Source: Tabrizicola sp. (GTDB lineage: Bacteria; Pseudomonadota; Alphaproteobacteria; Rhodobacterales; Rhodobacteraceae). From it: DNA of 54,662 nt. Within the stretch, counting starts at the first letter, position 1. Every line of letters starts with the position of its first letter. This document shows, piece after piece, positions 26,974-34,699 of the stretch. Where the stretch lies: the NCBI GenBank assembly GCA_025458105.1, contig JALOTD010000002.1, positions 1-54,662 of the forward strand, given 5' to 3'. The notes under the pieces are model-generated. The model was not told the origin of the DNA. It saw only the letters and a program-made list of their open reading frames with translations, and did not search any database. The position numbers and the translations under genes were made by a program.

Positions 26974-27528
26974 TCAGGTTTCCCCGCCAGTTTCTGCAGA
27001 CAACAGGCGGCTGACCAGTTCAAAACTGTTCCGCACCTTCATCTTGCGGATCATGTTGGCGCGGTGGACCTCGATGGTGCGGGGTGAGGAGCCCATCGCT
27101 TGGGCGATCTCTTTCGAGGTGAAGCCGTTCACAAGATAGCGTGCGACGATCCTTTCGGTCGGGGTCAACTGACCGGATGGCCCCTCGCCGTCCAGCGGGC
27201 GATAGGTCCAGACTGCCAGACGCTGCGGGTCGTCACGATCGAGCGCAGTGCCGCGCCCCTCCATCCAGACGACCTGCCCATCCTTGCGCCGCATGAAGCG
27301 TTCGTCGCGGTAGACTTCATCCATCCGCATTGCGCGGCGCGCGCGGTCGCCGATCACCTCGTAGTCGGTTTGCCCGGGGTAAAGGATGCGGATCGATTGC
27401 CCCTCCAGTTCCGCAGGGCGCCACCCGAAAACGGCCTCGACCCGCAGGCTGGCGCGCAGGATGACCCGGTCGGCCAGGATCAGCGTGGCATCGGGGGCGT
27501 GGCGAAAGGCAAGGCGTTCGGGGTCCAT
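26974..27528 (-). CDS. PAS domain-LuxR-type transcriptional regulator
   Basis: 184 residues. Residues 1-110 look like one PAS domain ([18 protein letters not shown] ... [20 protein letters not shown]), and the C-terminus is a LuxR/GerE helix-turn-helix ([40 protein letters not shown]). No receiver domain is present, so the signal is presumably sensed by the PAS pocket itself. It is divergent from the CoA-transferase operon with a 108-bp shared upstream region and is the best candidate regulator of that operon. Confidence 0.82.
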   Translation of the reverse strand: MDPERLAFRHAPDATLILADRVILRASLRVEAVFGWRPAELEGQSIRILYPGQTDYEVIGDRARRAMRMDEVYRDERFMRRKDGQVVWMEGRGTALDRDDPQRLAVWTYRPLDGEGPSGQLTPTERIVARYLVNGFTSKEIAQAMGSSPRTIEVHRANMIRKMKVRNSFELVSRLLSAETGGET

Positions 27529-27540
27529 GGCGGCCCTATA

Positions 27541-27570
27541 CTTATGGAGATACGTATTCTTACGGATGGC
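27541..27570. promoter_or_regulatory. AT-rich control region between the PAS-LuxR gene and scoA
   Basis: The 108-bp divergent region has an AT-rich centre containing the perfect palindrome atacgtat (27550-27557), flanked by the similar blocks cttatgg (27541-27547) and cttacgg (27559-27565). LuxR-type HTH dimers bind short dyads, so this is a candidate operator for autoregulation and control of the CoA-transferase operon. Visual inspection only. Confidence 0.3.
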
Positions 27571-27636
27571 AGCGACTTATGCAATCTTTCAGGATCACCA
27601 ACGACTGGCGGGCCGCCCGCCGCAGGGGAGAGCAAG

Positions 27637-28341
27637 ATGAACAAGGTGTACCCAAGTGCTGCCGAAGCGCTGACAGGCGTGCTGCACGACAACATGCTGA
27701 TTGCGGCCGGTGGTTTTGGCCTATGCGGTATTCCAGAGCTATTGATCGCGGCCATTCGCGACAGCGGGGTGAAGGGGCTGACAGTGGCCTCGAACAACGC
27801 AGGCGTGGACGGGTTCGGGTTGGGCGTCCTTTTGGAGACCCGGCAGGTGAAGAAGATGATCTCGTCCTATGTCGGCGAGAACGCGGAATTCATGCGCCAG
27901 TACCTGAGTGGCGAGCTGGAACTGGAGTTCAACCCGCAGGGGACGCTGGCCGAACGGATGCGGGCGGGGGGCGCGGGGATCCCCGGCTTTTATACCGCGA
28001 CGGGTGTCGGCACGGTGATCGCCGAGGGCAAAGAACACCATGAATTCGACGGTCGCACCTATATTCTGGAACGCGGGATCGTGGCCGATCTATCAATCGT
28101 GAAGGCCTGGAAGGCGGACCCGTCGGGGAACCTTGTGTTCCGCAAGACCGCGCGGAATTTCAATGTGCCAGCAGCCACGTGCGGCAAGACCTGCGTGGTC
28201 GAGGTCGAAGAGATCGTGCCGCTGGGCTCCTTGGACCCCGACGCGATCCATCTGCCGGGGATTTACGTGCACCGCATCATCCAGGGGCAGCACGAAAAGC
28301 GGATCGAACAGCGCACAGTCCGGAAACGGGCCGAGGCATGA
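27637..28341 (+). CDS. scoA: 3-oxoacid CoA-transferase, subunit A
   Basis: 234 residues. The A subunit of the type I CoA-transferase moves CoA between succinyl-CoA and a 3-oxoacid (acetoacetate or 3-oxoadipate). Typical stretches are [20 protein letters not shown] (the CoA-binding glycine loop), [44 protein letters not shown] and FYTATGVGT. The ATG at 27637 has a GGGGAG site. The B subunit gene is not next to it but 1.9 kb downstream, after two genes joined by 4-bp overlaps. Acetoacetate is the likelier substrate by resemblance. Confidence 0.93.
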   Translation: MNKVYPSAAEALTGVLHDNMLIAAGGFGLCGIPELLIAAIRDSGVKGLTVASNNAGVDGFGLGVLLETRQVKKMISSYVGENAEFMRQYLSGELELEFNPQGTLAERMRAGGAGIPGFYTATGVGTVIAEGKEHHEFDGRTYILERGIVADLSIVKAWKADPSGNLVFRKTARNFNVPAATCGKTCVVEVEEIVPLGSLDPDAIHLPGIYVHRIIQGQHEKRIEQRTVRKRAEA

Positions 28342-29465
28342 GCCAGGCCGACGGCACGGCCTCGCCCTATGACGGGTTGGACCCAAGGGCCTACTGGCGC
28401 CTTGGGGTGGCCGAGGCTGGTGTCTATCCGCCCCCGGACCTGTATCGGCCAAAGTTTCCGCTGACCCGGGACCTGGCGATCATGACGGCCGGAAGCTGCT
28501 TTGCCCAGCATGTTGGTGCTGCCCTGCGCAAGTCGAATTACAACGTGATCGACGAAGAGCCCGCCCCCAACGGCGTTCCGGTCGAGATTGCCCGGTCCTT
28601 CGGCTATGGCATGTATTCGGCCCGCTACGGCAACATCTACACGACGCGCCAGTTGCGGCAGTTGGTGCTGGAGGCGCAGGGCGCGTTTGTTCCGGCCGAC
28701 GCGATCTGGGAAAAGGGCGACAGTTTCTTCGATGCCTTGCGCCCGGGCGTTGAACCCGAGGGGCTGCCCTCTCGCGAATTGGTGGCCGAGGCGCGGTCCT
28801 ACCACCTGCGCGCGGTCGCCCGTGCCATGGCCAGGACCGATGTGCTGGTCTTCACCCTTGGTCTGACCGAGGCCTGGGAACATGTGGACAGCGGAACGGT
28901 CTATCCGACGGCGCCGGGGACAATCGCCGGAAAGATGTCTGACGCCTATCGCTTTGTGAACTTTCGTCACGCCGAGATCCGGGCAGATTTCGAAGCCGTG
29001 CGTGCAAGCTTCCGCGCCCTGAACCCCGGCGTACGGTTCCTGTTGACGGTGTCGCCCGTTCCGCTGACCGCCACGGCCAGCGGCGACCATGTCATGGCGG
29101 CCACGGTCTATTCCAAATCCGTGCTGCGCGCGGTCGCCGGGGAATTGCGGGAAGACTATGACGATGTGGACTATTTTCCGTCCTACGAGATCGTCACTGC
29201 GCCCATCTCGGCGGGCCGGATGTATGAAAAGAACTTCAGATCTGTTCGCAGCGATGCCGTTGCCAAGGTCATGTCGGTGTTCCTGTCAGCAACGGCTGCA
29301 CCAGCTGCGCCCGGCCCGAAAAGCAAGTCCGAAGTGGCCATGTTTCGCGCCCGTCGCCGCGCAAAGAGGCTGGCGCAGGCCAACGCGCAGCCAACCCAGG
29401 CTGCGACGCCAGCGGACGACATCATCTGCGAAGAGCAGCTTCTGGACGCTTTCGCCAGACCATGA
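28338..29465 (+). CDS. GSCFA domain protein
   Basis: 375 residues. The family-defining GSCFA motif is at residues 52-56 ([12 protein letters not shown]), where Ser is a possible nucleophile in an SGNH/PC-esterase-like fold. Other family stretches are [40 protein letters not shown] and [11 protein letters not shown]. The last 90 residues are Ala/Lys/Arg-rich and look disordered. It overlaps scoA and the next gene by 4 bp on each side (ATGA). GSCFA proteins are often near polysaccharide genes; why one sits inside a CoA-transferase operon is unclear. Substrate unknown. Confidence 0.85.
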   Translation: MSQADGTASPYDGLDPRAYWRLGVAEAGVYPPPDLYRPKFPLTRDLAIMTAGSCFAQHVGAALRKSNYNVIDEEPAPNGVPVEIARSFGYGMYSARYGNIYTTRQLRQLVLEAQGAFVPADAIWEKGDSFFDALRPGVEPEGLPSRELVAEARSYHLRAVARAMARTDVLVFTLGLTEAWEHVDSGTVYPTAPGTIAGKMSDAYRFVNFRHAEIRADFEAVRASFRALNPGVRFLLTVSPVPLTATASGDHVMAATVYSKSVLRAVAGELREDYDDVDYFPSYEIVTAPISAGRMYEKNFRSVRSDAVAKVMSVFLSATAAPAAPGPKSKSEVAMFRARRRAKRLAQANAQPTQAATPADDIICEEQLLDAFARP

Positions 29466-30283
29466 CCCGGCTCTTGATCCTTGGAAACTCGCATACCGGG
29501 GCGTTGAGGCGCGGGGATGACGCTTTTCTGCGGGCCTATCCGGGCGTCCAGACCGGCTATTTCGCTGCGCCAGGGACCCTGTTCCTGAGAGGTCAAGTCG
29601 ATGAGGCCGGGCGGTTTTCGACCCTGGCCGCGACCGAAGCCACCCGCAAGACGCTGATCGACATGAACGGGGCGCTGGACTGCGATCTGAACGACTGGGA
29701 TCAGGTGCTGGTCATCGGCCATCGGCTGCGGTTCACCAGTGTTGCCGGGCTCTTGAACCGCCACGACCTCTTGGAAGGCAGCCGAACGGGCAAGGGCCAG
29801 GCGATCTCGTGGGCCTTGGTCATGGCAACAGTGCAGGCGCAGATAGAGGATTTCCTGCGCACGATCCGCGGCAAGTTTCCGGTGTCGCCCAATATCACCT
29901 TTTTCGCCGGACCTTTTGTCGCCTCAAGCATCGTGGAACGCGCGCCGTCCTACGCGCTGGCCCAGACGGTGGTCGAGCATCTGGGTCACCCTGACTTGGC
30001 CGAGATCTATGATTGGTGGGTGGATCAGTGCGAGGCGGCGGTGACTGGGGTCGGGTTCGGGTTCCTGCGCCAACCTGACAGCACGCTGGACGGGCCAGGG
30101 CTGACGCATCCGCGCTTTGCTGTTCCCAAGGCGTCGGACGGCACTCCGGCCCCTGCGCCGATCGATCACCGCCACATGAATGGCGACTTCGGCTTTGCAA
30201 TCCTGTCCGCCTTTGCGCAGGCGCGCCTTGGGCTGACGCCAACCGACATGATGAACCACACAATTCAGGAGACACAACAATGA
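29462..30283 (+). CDS. SGNH-hydrolase-like protein of unknown function
   Basis: 273 residues. It opens with [18 protein letters not shown], in which GNSH (residues 8-11) could be the SGNH block I with Ser10 as nucleophile, and ends with [10 protein letters not shown], where a D-x-x-H type pair could complete a triad. The middle contains [10 protein letters not shown] and ITFFAGPF, in keeping with a flavodoxin-like alpha/beta core. No signal peptide. It is overlapped by 4 bp at both ends, so it is translated with the GSCFA gene and scoB. Function not known; a partner of the GSCFA protein is the likeliest role. Confidence 0.7.
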   Translation: MTRLLILGNSHTGALRRGDDAFLRAYPGVQTGYFAAPGTLFLRGQVDEAGRFSTLAATEATRKTLIDMNGALDCDLNDWDQVLVIGHRLRFTSVAGLLNRHDLLEGSRTGKGQAISWALVMATVQAQIEDFLRTIRGKFPVSPNITFFAGPFVASSIVERAPSYALAQTVVEHLGHPDLAEIYDWWVDQCEAAVTGVGFGFLRQPDSTLDGPGLTHPRFAVPKASDGTPAPAPIDHRHMNGDFGFAILSAFAQARLGLTPTDMMNHTIQETQQ

Positions 30284-30906
30284 CTTGGGACCGGAACGGC
30301 ATGGCCGCCCGCGCGGCGCAGGAGTTGCGCGACGGGATGTATGTAAACCTTGGCATCGGCATTCCGACGCTGGTGGCGAACTACATCCCCGAGGGGGTCA
30401 ACGTCACCCTGCAGTCGGAAAACGGCATGCTGGGCATGGGGCCCTTCCCTTGGGAGGGCGAGGAAGACCCCGACCTGATCAATGCAGGCAAGCAGACGAT
30501 CACCGAACTGCCGCAGACCGCCTATTTCGACAGCGCCACGTCCTTCGCGATGATCCGCGGCGGCAAGATCGCGATGGCCATTCTGGGAGCGATGGAAGTA
30601 GCCGAGAATGGCGATCTGGCAAACTGGATGATCCCCGGAAAACTGGTCAAGGGCATGGGCGGGGCCATGGACCTTGTGGCGGGCGTCGGTCGCGTGGTCG
30701 TGGTGATGGACCACACTTCGAAGCACGGCGAATCGAAGGTCCTGAAGGCCTGCACCCTGCCCCTGACCGGAAAGGCCGTGGTCAACCGGATCATCACCAA
30801 TCTCTGCGTGCTGGACGTGGTGCCGGGGGGCCTGAAGCTGGTGGAATGCGCGCCCGGCGTGACCGAGGCCGACGTGCGGGCGGCGACCGAGGCGACGCTT
30901 GTCTGA
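30280..30906 (+). CDS. scoB: 3-oxoacid CoA-transferase, subunit B
   Basis: 208 residues. The catalytic glutamate is in [14 protein letters not shown], the SENG motif of type I CoA-transferases. Other features are [33 protein letters not shown] and [18 protein letters not shown]. It pairs with subunit A to form the active enzyme. It overlaps the SGNH-like gene by 4 bp and the acetyltransferase-like gene by 8 bp. The separation from scoA by two unrelated genes is unusual, since A and B are normally adjacent. Confidence 0.93.
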   Translation: MTWDRNGMAARAAQELRDGMYVNLGIGIPTLVANYIPEGVNVTLQSENGMLGMGPFPWEGEEDPDLINAGKQTITELPQTAYFDSATSFAMIRGGKIAMAILGAMEVAENGDLANWMIPGKLVKGMGGAMDLVAGVGRVVVVMDHTSKHGESKVLKACTLPLTGKAVVNRIITNLCVLDVVPGGLKLVECAPGVTEADVRAATEATLV

Positions 30907-31186
30907 CCATGTCGTCACCCGCGAGCATGGGGAAACCAAGGGCCGCTTCGTCATCCGCAAGGGGGGCGAGGAGGCCGAGCTGACCTATTCGATCACCACG
31001 CCCCGGCTTATCATCGCCGACCATACCGGCGTGCCGGACAGCTTTCGCGGCACGGGCGCGGGGCTGGCGCTGGTCGAGGCCTTGGTTGCTGCCGCCCGGG
31101 CGGACGGGTTCAAGGTGATGCCGCTTTGCCCCTTCGTGAACGCCACGCGCAAGAAGCATCCGGAATGGGCGGACGTCTTCGTCTGA
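30899..31186 (+). CDS. Small GNAT-like N-acetyltransferase (YjdJ type)
   Basis: 95 residues. The compact family pattern is visible: [26 protein letters not shown] with the acetyl-CoA loop (RGTGAG), [20 protein letters not shown] and [13 protein letters not shown]. These small proteins resemble GCN5 acetyltransferases; their substrates are unknown. The start is a TTG overlapping the scoB stop, since no in-frame ATG exists at the right place. Translational coupling makes it the last gene of the CoA-transferase operon. Confidence 0.8.
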   Translation: MSDHVVTREHGETKGRFVIRKGGEEAELTYSITTPRLIIADHTGVPDSFRGTGAGLALVEALVAAARADGFKVMPLCPFVNATRKKHPEWADVFV

Positions 31187-31188
31187 GA

Positions 31189-32055
31189 TCAGCCGCCGGC
31201 CGATATCACCCTGAAAACACAAGGATCTGTGACCAGAAGCGGTGGGGTCTGGCACAGGGCTTGGGCGACCTGCCAGGCCGCCAGAACCTTGGGGACATAG
31301 TCGCGCGTTTCGGCATAGGGCGGCACGCCCTGGTTTGCGCGGACCGCCCCCTCGCCCGCGTTGTAGGCGGCGAGGACCATAAGCGGGTCGTTGTCGAATT
31401 CGTCCAGCAGCCAGTCCAGATAGGCCACCCCGCCCTTGATGTTCTGCACCGGGTCGGTGGAATCAGTCACGCCGAAGCGTTCAGCCGTTGCCGGGATCAG
31501 CTGCATCAGGCCCACTGCCCCGGCATGGCTGACAGCATCCGCCTGCCCGGCGCTTTCGATGCCGATGACGGCAAGGACCAGGGCAGGAGAGACGTCGGTT
31601 CCGATCGTGGCCTTCAAGATGTCCTTGCCATAGGTGTCGGCCACATTCTGCAAGTGCTGCATCCGCGGCGCGCGGACCGAGGACCCGTCCGGCCCCTGGC
31701 TCAACGCGGCCAGCGCCAAATCGAAGCGGCCATTGATATCGCCAAGGCCGGGCGGGACAGCATCCCAGAACCAGGCATAGGACGAGTTTGGAGCGGGCCC
31801 CGGCTCGCCAGGGCCGTCGCGGTTGGCTTTATCATTGTCCGGCTTCTGTTCGGGGACATCGACGCCATCGGGATCGACCTTCGGTAGGGCGGCCAAATAG
31901 CGGGCCTGCTCTTCGGGGTCGATTTGAATGGTGATGCGCTTGCCGGGCTGCGGGTCGCCGACCTTGATGCGCTTGAAAGTGAAGTCATCGGCCATCGCCC
32001 CACAGGGCAAGGCAACGCAGAGAATCACTGCGGTCGTCCGGATCATGTTCCGCAT
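31189..32055 (-). CDS. Lytic transglycosylase (SLT domain), secreted
   Basis: 288 residues. A signal peptide (TTAVILCVALPCGAMA) leads to a linker rich in Asp/Pro, then a C-terminal SLT domain: VIGIESAGQADAVSHAGAVG with the catalytic Glu, GLMQLIPATAERFGV, and NIKGGVAYLDWLLDEF ... LAAYNAGEGAV. It cleaves peptidoglycan with formation of anhydromuramic acid. It stands divergent from the first pilin gene; transglycosylases are frequent partners of secretion machines, so opening the wall for the Tad apparatus is possible. It converges with the acetyltransferase gene, 2 bp apart. Confidence 0.9.
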   Translation of the reverse strand: MRNMIRTTAVILCVALPCGAMADDFTFKRIKVGDPQPGKRITIQIDPEEQARYLAALPKVDPDGVDVPEQKPDNDKANRDGPGEPGPAPNSSYAWFWDAVPPGLGDINGRFDLALAALSQGPDGSSVRAPRMQHLQNVADTYGKDILKATIGTDVSPALVLAVIGIESAGQADAVSHAGAVGLMQLIPATAERFGVTDSTDPVQNIKGGVAYLDWLLDEFDNDPLMVLAAYNAGEGAVRANQGVPPYAETRDYVPKVLAAWQVAQALCQTPPLLVTDPCVFRVISAGG

Positions 32056-32402
32056 GTGCGGGTGCCTGCTCGACTTGTTGTTTTGCCGAGAGAATCGCAG
32101 CTTACGGACGGTCCGGCCAGAACTTTTTGTGATGAATCATGGCATTTCCGCCAGATTTGACTGAAAAACCACGCCCTACCCCATCGCCCTGAAGATAGGG
32201 TTAATTTTTATATTGTTTACTATCAATAACTTAGACGGTCACCATTCGCTCTGAAAGAATTTCCGCGAAACCCCTGAAGTTGTCCAAACTCATGCCATGA
32301 TTGCGGGGCCATATAGGGTCATACCGATCGGGAGGGCGAAGCTGCTGGTCCGAGACGGTTGGAATAGATGTACAACTAACGTAGCTCTGAAAGGGATCCA
32401 CC
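32056..32402. promoter_or_regulatory. Upstream region of the first flp gene
   Basis: 347 bp with no credible gene. It contains an unusually AT-rich island at about 32200-32232 (gggttaatttttatattg and ttactatcaataac), the most AT-rich spot seen in the window, probably a strong promoter or regulator-binding area for the pilin gene and the divergent transglycosylase. An 11-bp inverted repeat, aatcatggcat (32135-32145) and atgccatgatt (32292-32302), brackets it. AAAGGGAT precedes the flp start. Exact promoter elements cannot be fixed by eye. Confidence 0.4.
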
Positions 32403-32603
32403 ATGAGCAAGTTCAATGCCTTCCTGAAAGACGAAACCGGCGCCGTGACCGTTGACTGGGTCGTTCTGACCGCTGCAATCGTTGCCCTGGGCCTGGTTGT
32501 CTTCACCTTCGTTCAGCCGGCCGTTTCGGAACTGGCTTCGGAAATCGGCGACGAAATCCGTGAAGCCGGCGACGACATGCAGGACGCTGACCCGACCCCC
32601 TGA
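32403..32603 (+). CDS. flp: Flp/Fap-type IVb pilin, copy 1
   Basis: 66 residues, typical for the pilin subunit of Tad (tight adherence) pili. A short leader ends at Gly13 (FLKDETG) and would be cut by the prepilin peptidase of this locus. The mature part starts AVTVDWVVLTAAIVALGLVV, a hydrophobic assembly helix. Position +5 is Asp18 followed by Trp, in place of the usual Glu-Tyr. The last 25 residues (SELASEIGDEIREAGDD and a DADPTP end) are highly acidic and identical to copy 2. A terminator follows. Confidence 0.93.
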   Translation: MSKFNAFLKDETGAVTVDWVVLTAAIVALGLVVFTFVQPAVSELASEIGDEIREAGDDMQDADPTP

Positions 32604-32638
32604 TCTGGGGCTCGGTCGTCTAGACCAGCTTGGGGATA

Positions 32639-32668
32639 GGCCGTACTTCGCTTGAAGTGCGGCCTTTT
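32639..32668 (+). terminator. Terminator after flp copy 1
   Basis: Stem ggccgtactt (32639-32648) and aagtgcggcc (32655-32664), one G-T pair, 6-nt loop, followed by tttt. It would allow very high expression of the pilin without reading into the rest of the locus. Confidence 0.75.
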
Positions 32669-32861
32669 CCATTGCCGGTGGCAGGCGGCCCTTGCAAAGC
32701 CGACCGGACCAGCCGACACGTCAAGCGATAGCGCTGTCAGAGAAGACAATGACTTTCGATTGTATGCATATTCGCCCAATCACGGCTAAAGTTTCGCCGC
32801 ATTCCAAAGTCAGATTGAACTCAAGATTAACGATCAAGCGATCATGCGATGGAGAGCGGCG

Positions 32862-33062
32862 ATGCGCCACTTCCGTGAGTTTCTCGGGGACGAGACTGGT
32901 GCTGTAACGGTTGACTGGGTTGTGATTACGGCTGCGATCGCCATCTTCGGCGTCATCGCCCTGTTCTTCCTGCAGCCGGCAATGTCGGAACTCGCCAGCG
33001 AAATTGGCGACGAGATCCGCGAGGCCGGTGACGACATGCAGGACGCCGATCCTACCCCTTAA
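32862..33062 (+). CDS. flp: Flp/Fap-type IVb pilin, copy 2
   Basis: 66 residues, the same length as copy 1. Leader MRHFREFLGDETG, cut expected after Gly13, then AVTVDWVVITAAIAIFGVIA. The hydrophobic helix differs from copy 1 at many places while the acidic C-terminal 25 residues are identical in protein but not in DNA (many silent changes). The ATG at 32862 is chosen because GGAG (32851-32854) is 7 bp upstream; an ATG 18 bp earlier would lengthen the leader. It has its own upstream region and terminator. Confidence 0.92.
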   Translation: MRHFREFLGDETGAVTVDWVVITAAIAIFGVIALFFLQPAMSELASEIGDEIREAGDDMQDADPTP

Positions 33063-33097
33063 GGCCGGGGTCGTTCGTCGGAATAGGGACGGAAGCG

Positions 33098-33134
33098 ACC
33101 ACATCCCCAACAGGATGTGGTGCTTTCGTTTTGA
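33098..33134 (+). terminator. Terminator after flp copy 2
   Basis: A 9-bp perfect stem, accacatcc (33098-33106) and ggatgtggt (33113-33121), with a 6-nt loop and the tail gctttcgtttt. It separates the pilin transcription unit from the assembly genes. Confidence 0.75.
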
Positions 33135-33623
33135 GGCAGACCCGGCGAAGCCGTCTTCAACACATGTGCGGCGCTGGCTTCAAATCAAGTTCGGCGCTGG
33201 TTGGACGCGACCACCTCGACCGGCAGTGTTGCGCATTTGGCGTCAAAAACGCCCCAGCACGGTTAAAGTTTCGCCGCATTCAATCGACATCCTCGAACTC
33301 GTGGAAATCAACTACCGATCAGGACGCGGGAGTGCGGAGATGGTCTGCAGCAAAAGAACCTTGGGGAGGGCATCTGTTGCTGCGGCAGCCGAGATGCCAA
33401 TGCTTGCGTCTTCGGTGCCATCGCCAGGTTCCTGATCGAACTCGCCGTCGGCAAAGTGACAGTCCGGCACCGGGTGCCTGCAAATGGGACAAGGCCCGGT
33501 CTGACAGCTGTCACAAGTTGATGATGTGTTGGGGGAGTCCGGTCATCTGCTTGATGGGGCACCCTATGTTCTTTAGAAGTGTCAAAAGTTCCGGGCCTTC
33601 GGGCGACAGCGTAGGGATAGAAC
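33135..33623 (+). other. Region with a duplicated flp leader and possible decayed third flp gene
   Basis: Almost 490 bp without a convincing gene. At 33258-33281 it repeats 23 of 24 bases of the segment at 32781-32804 (cacggctaaagtttcgccgc and attc), which lies upstream of flp copy 2. The similarity continues weakly to an ATG at 33340, at nearly the same distance (82 versus 81 bp), preceded by ggagtgcggag. The frame from there has only 31 codons and no pilin sequence, but further short matches to flp2 (cttcgg..tcatcgcc and gaactcgcc) occur in other frames. It is best read as a degenerate pilin copy or a duplicated promoter/leader for cpaB. Confidence 0.4.
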
Positions 33624-34478
33624 ATGAGAGCGATATTTGGATTGGTCCTCCTCGTCGGCCTCGTGCTGGCCGGTGGGGCGGTCTACATGATCCAGGGCTA
33701 CATCGCCCAAACCGAACAGGCCCTTCAGCGGGAACGCGAGTTCAACGCAAAGGCCGGCAAGCTGGTAGAGGTCTATGTCTTCAAGAAAGCGCTCAAGTAC
33801 GGTGAGACGCTGGATAAGGAAGACGTGCAGCTGATCTACTGGCCGGAAAGCGCGCTACCAAAGACGATCTTCCGCGAGGAAGCCGAGCTGTTCCCCGAAA
33901 ACGCCAAGGGGCCGCGCTATGTCATGCGCGCGACCGAGGCGTTTGAACCGGTTCTGGCCAGCCGCGTCACCGAACCGGGCGAGCTGGCAGGCCTGACCGC
34001 CAAGCTGCAGCCGGGGATGCGCGCCTTTGCGATCCAGGTGAACGTGGCCTCGGGCGTGTCGGGGTTCGTCCAGCCGGACGACTTCATCGACATCTACTGG
34101 ACTGGCAATACCAGCACCAGCGATGGCGAAATCACCCGGTTGATTGAAAGCTCGGTCCAGATCATCGCGGTGGACAATGCCTTCAACGAAGGACAGGTCA
34201 GTTCCTCCTCCAATGCCCGGACTGTTACCGTTGCGGCAACACCGGAGCAGGTCGCCAGGCTGACCCAGGCGCAATCTTCGGGCCGTCTGACGATGTCACT
34301 GGTGGGCGACTCGACCGAGGTCGTATCCGAGCGGATTGAGATCGACACGAACACCATGCTGGGTATCGAACAGGAAGAAGTCGTGGCCGCGCCCGAGCCC
34401 GAACGGGTTTGCTATGCCAAGCAGCGCAAGGGCGGCGAACTGGTCGACACCGACATCGTCATCCCCTGCACCGACTGA
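33624..34478 (+). CDS. cpaB: Flp pilus assembly protein CpaB (RcpC)
   Basis: 284 residues. One N-terminal membrane anchor (MRAIFGLVLLVGLVLAGGAV), a short coiled segment, then a SAF domain (LVEVYVFKKALKYGETLDKE, VLASRVTEPGELAGLTAKL) and the RcpC domain (AFAIQVNVASGVSGFVQPDD, FIDIYWTG, RTVTVAATPEQVARLTQAQS). It sits in the periplasm and helps the secretin assemble. A strong terminator-like hairpin follows, so cpaC is probably expressed from its own promoter too. Confidence 0.92.
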   Translation: MRAIFGLVLLVGLVLAGGAVYMIQGYIAQTEQALQREREFNAKAGKLVEVYVFKKALKYGETLDKEDVQLIYWPESALPKTIFREEAELFPENAKGPRYVMRATEAFEPVLASRVTEPGELAGLTAKLQPGMRAFAIQVNVASGVSGFVQPDDFIDIYWTGNTSTSDGEITRLIESSVQIIAVDNAFNEGQVSSSSNARTVTVAATPEQVARLTQAQSSGRLTMSLVGDSTEVVSERIEIDTNTMLGIEQEEVVAAPEPERVCYAKQRKGGELVDTDIVIPCTD

Positions 34479-34509
34479 CAACATTCTGAAAAAGATCGGA
34501 ACTTCCGGG

Positions 34510-34550
34510 AGGGGCGCGGCCACACAATATGGGGCCGCGCCCCTTCTCTT
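34510..34550 (+). terminator. Terminator between cpaB and cpaC
   Basis: A 12-bp perfect stem, aggggcgcggcc (34510-34521) and ggccgcgcccct (34533-34544), 11-nt loop, followed by tctcttt. It implies a separate promoter for cpaC in the 150 bp that follow, which is AT-richer (34560-34625) than its surroundings. Confidence 0.72.
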
Positions 34551-34699
34551 TCCCAACTTGTTGCGACGTGTTGCACGTTATCCACATCAAGAAAACCTTA
34601 CAACCAGTTGATTCTTGCAATAAAAGCCCGTCTCCGGCATCGTGCTCGTGTTAAGGGCAGCTAAGACCCTACAGAGGCGTGGTCGAAAGGGCAGATCAC

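Noticed and set aside
33004-33435. A 143-codon plus-strand open frame overlapping the end of flp2
   Set aside because: It begins inside flp2 in another frame and runs through the flp2 terminator; no protein family seen.
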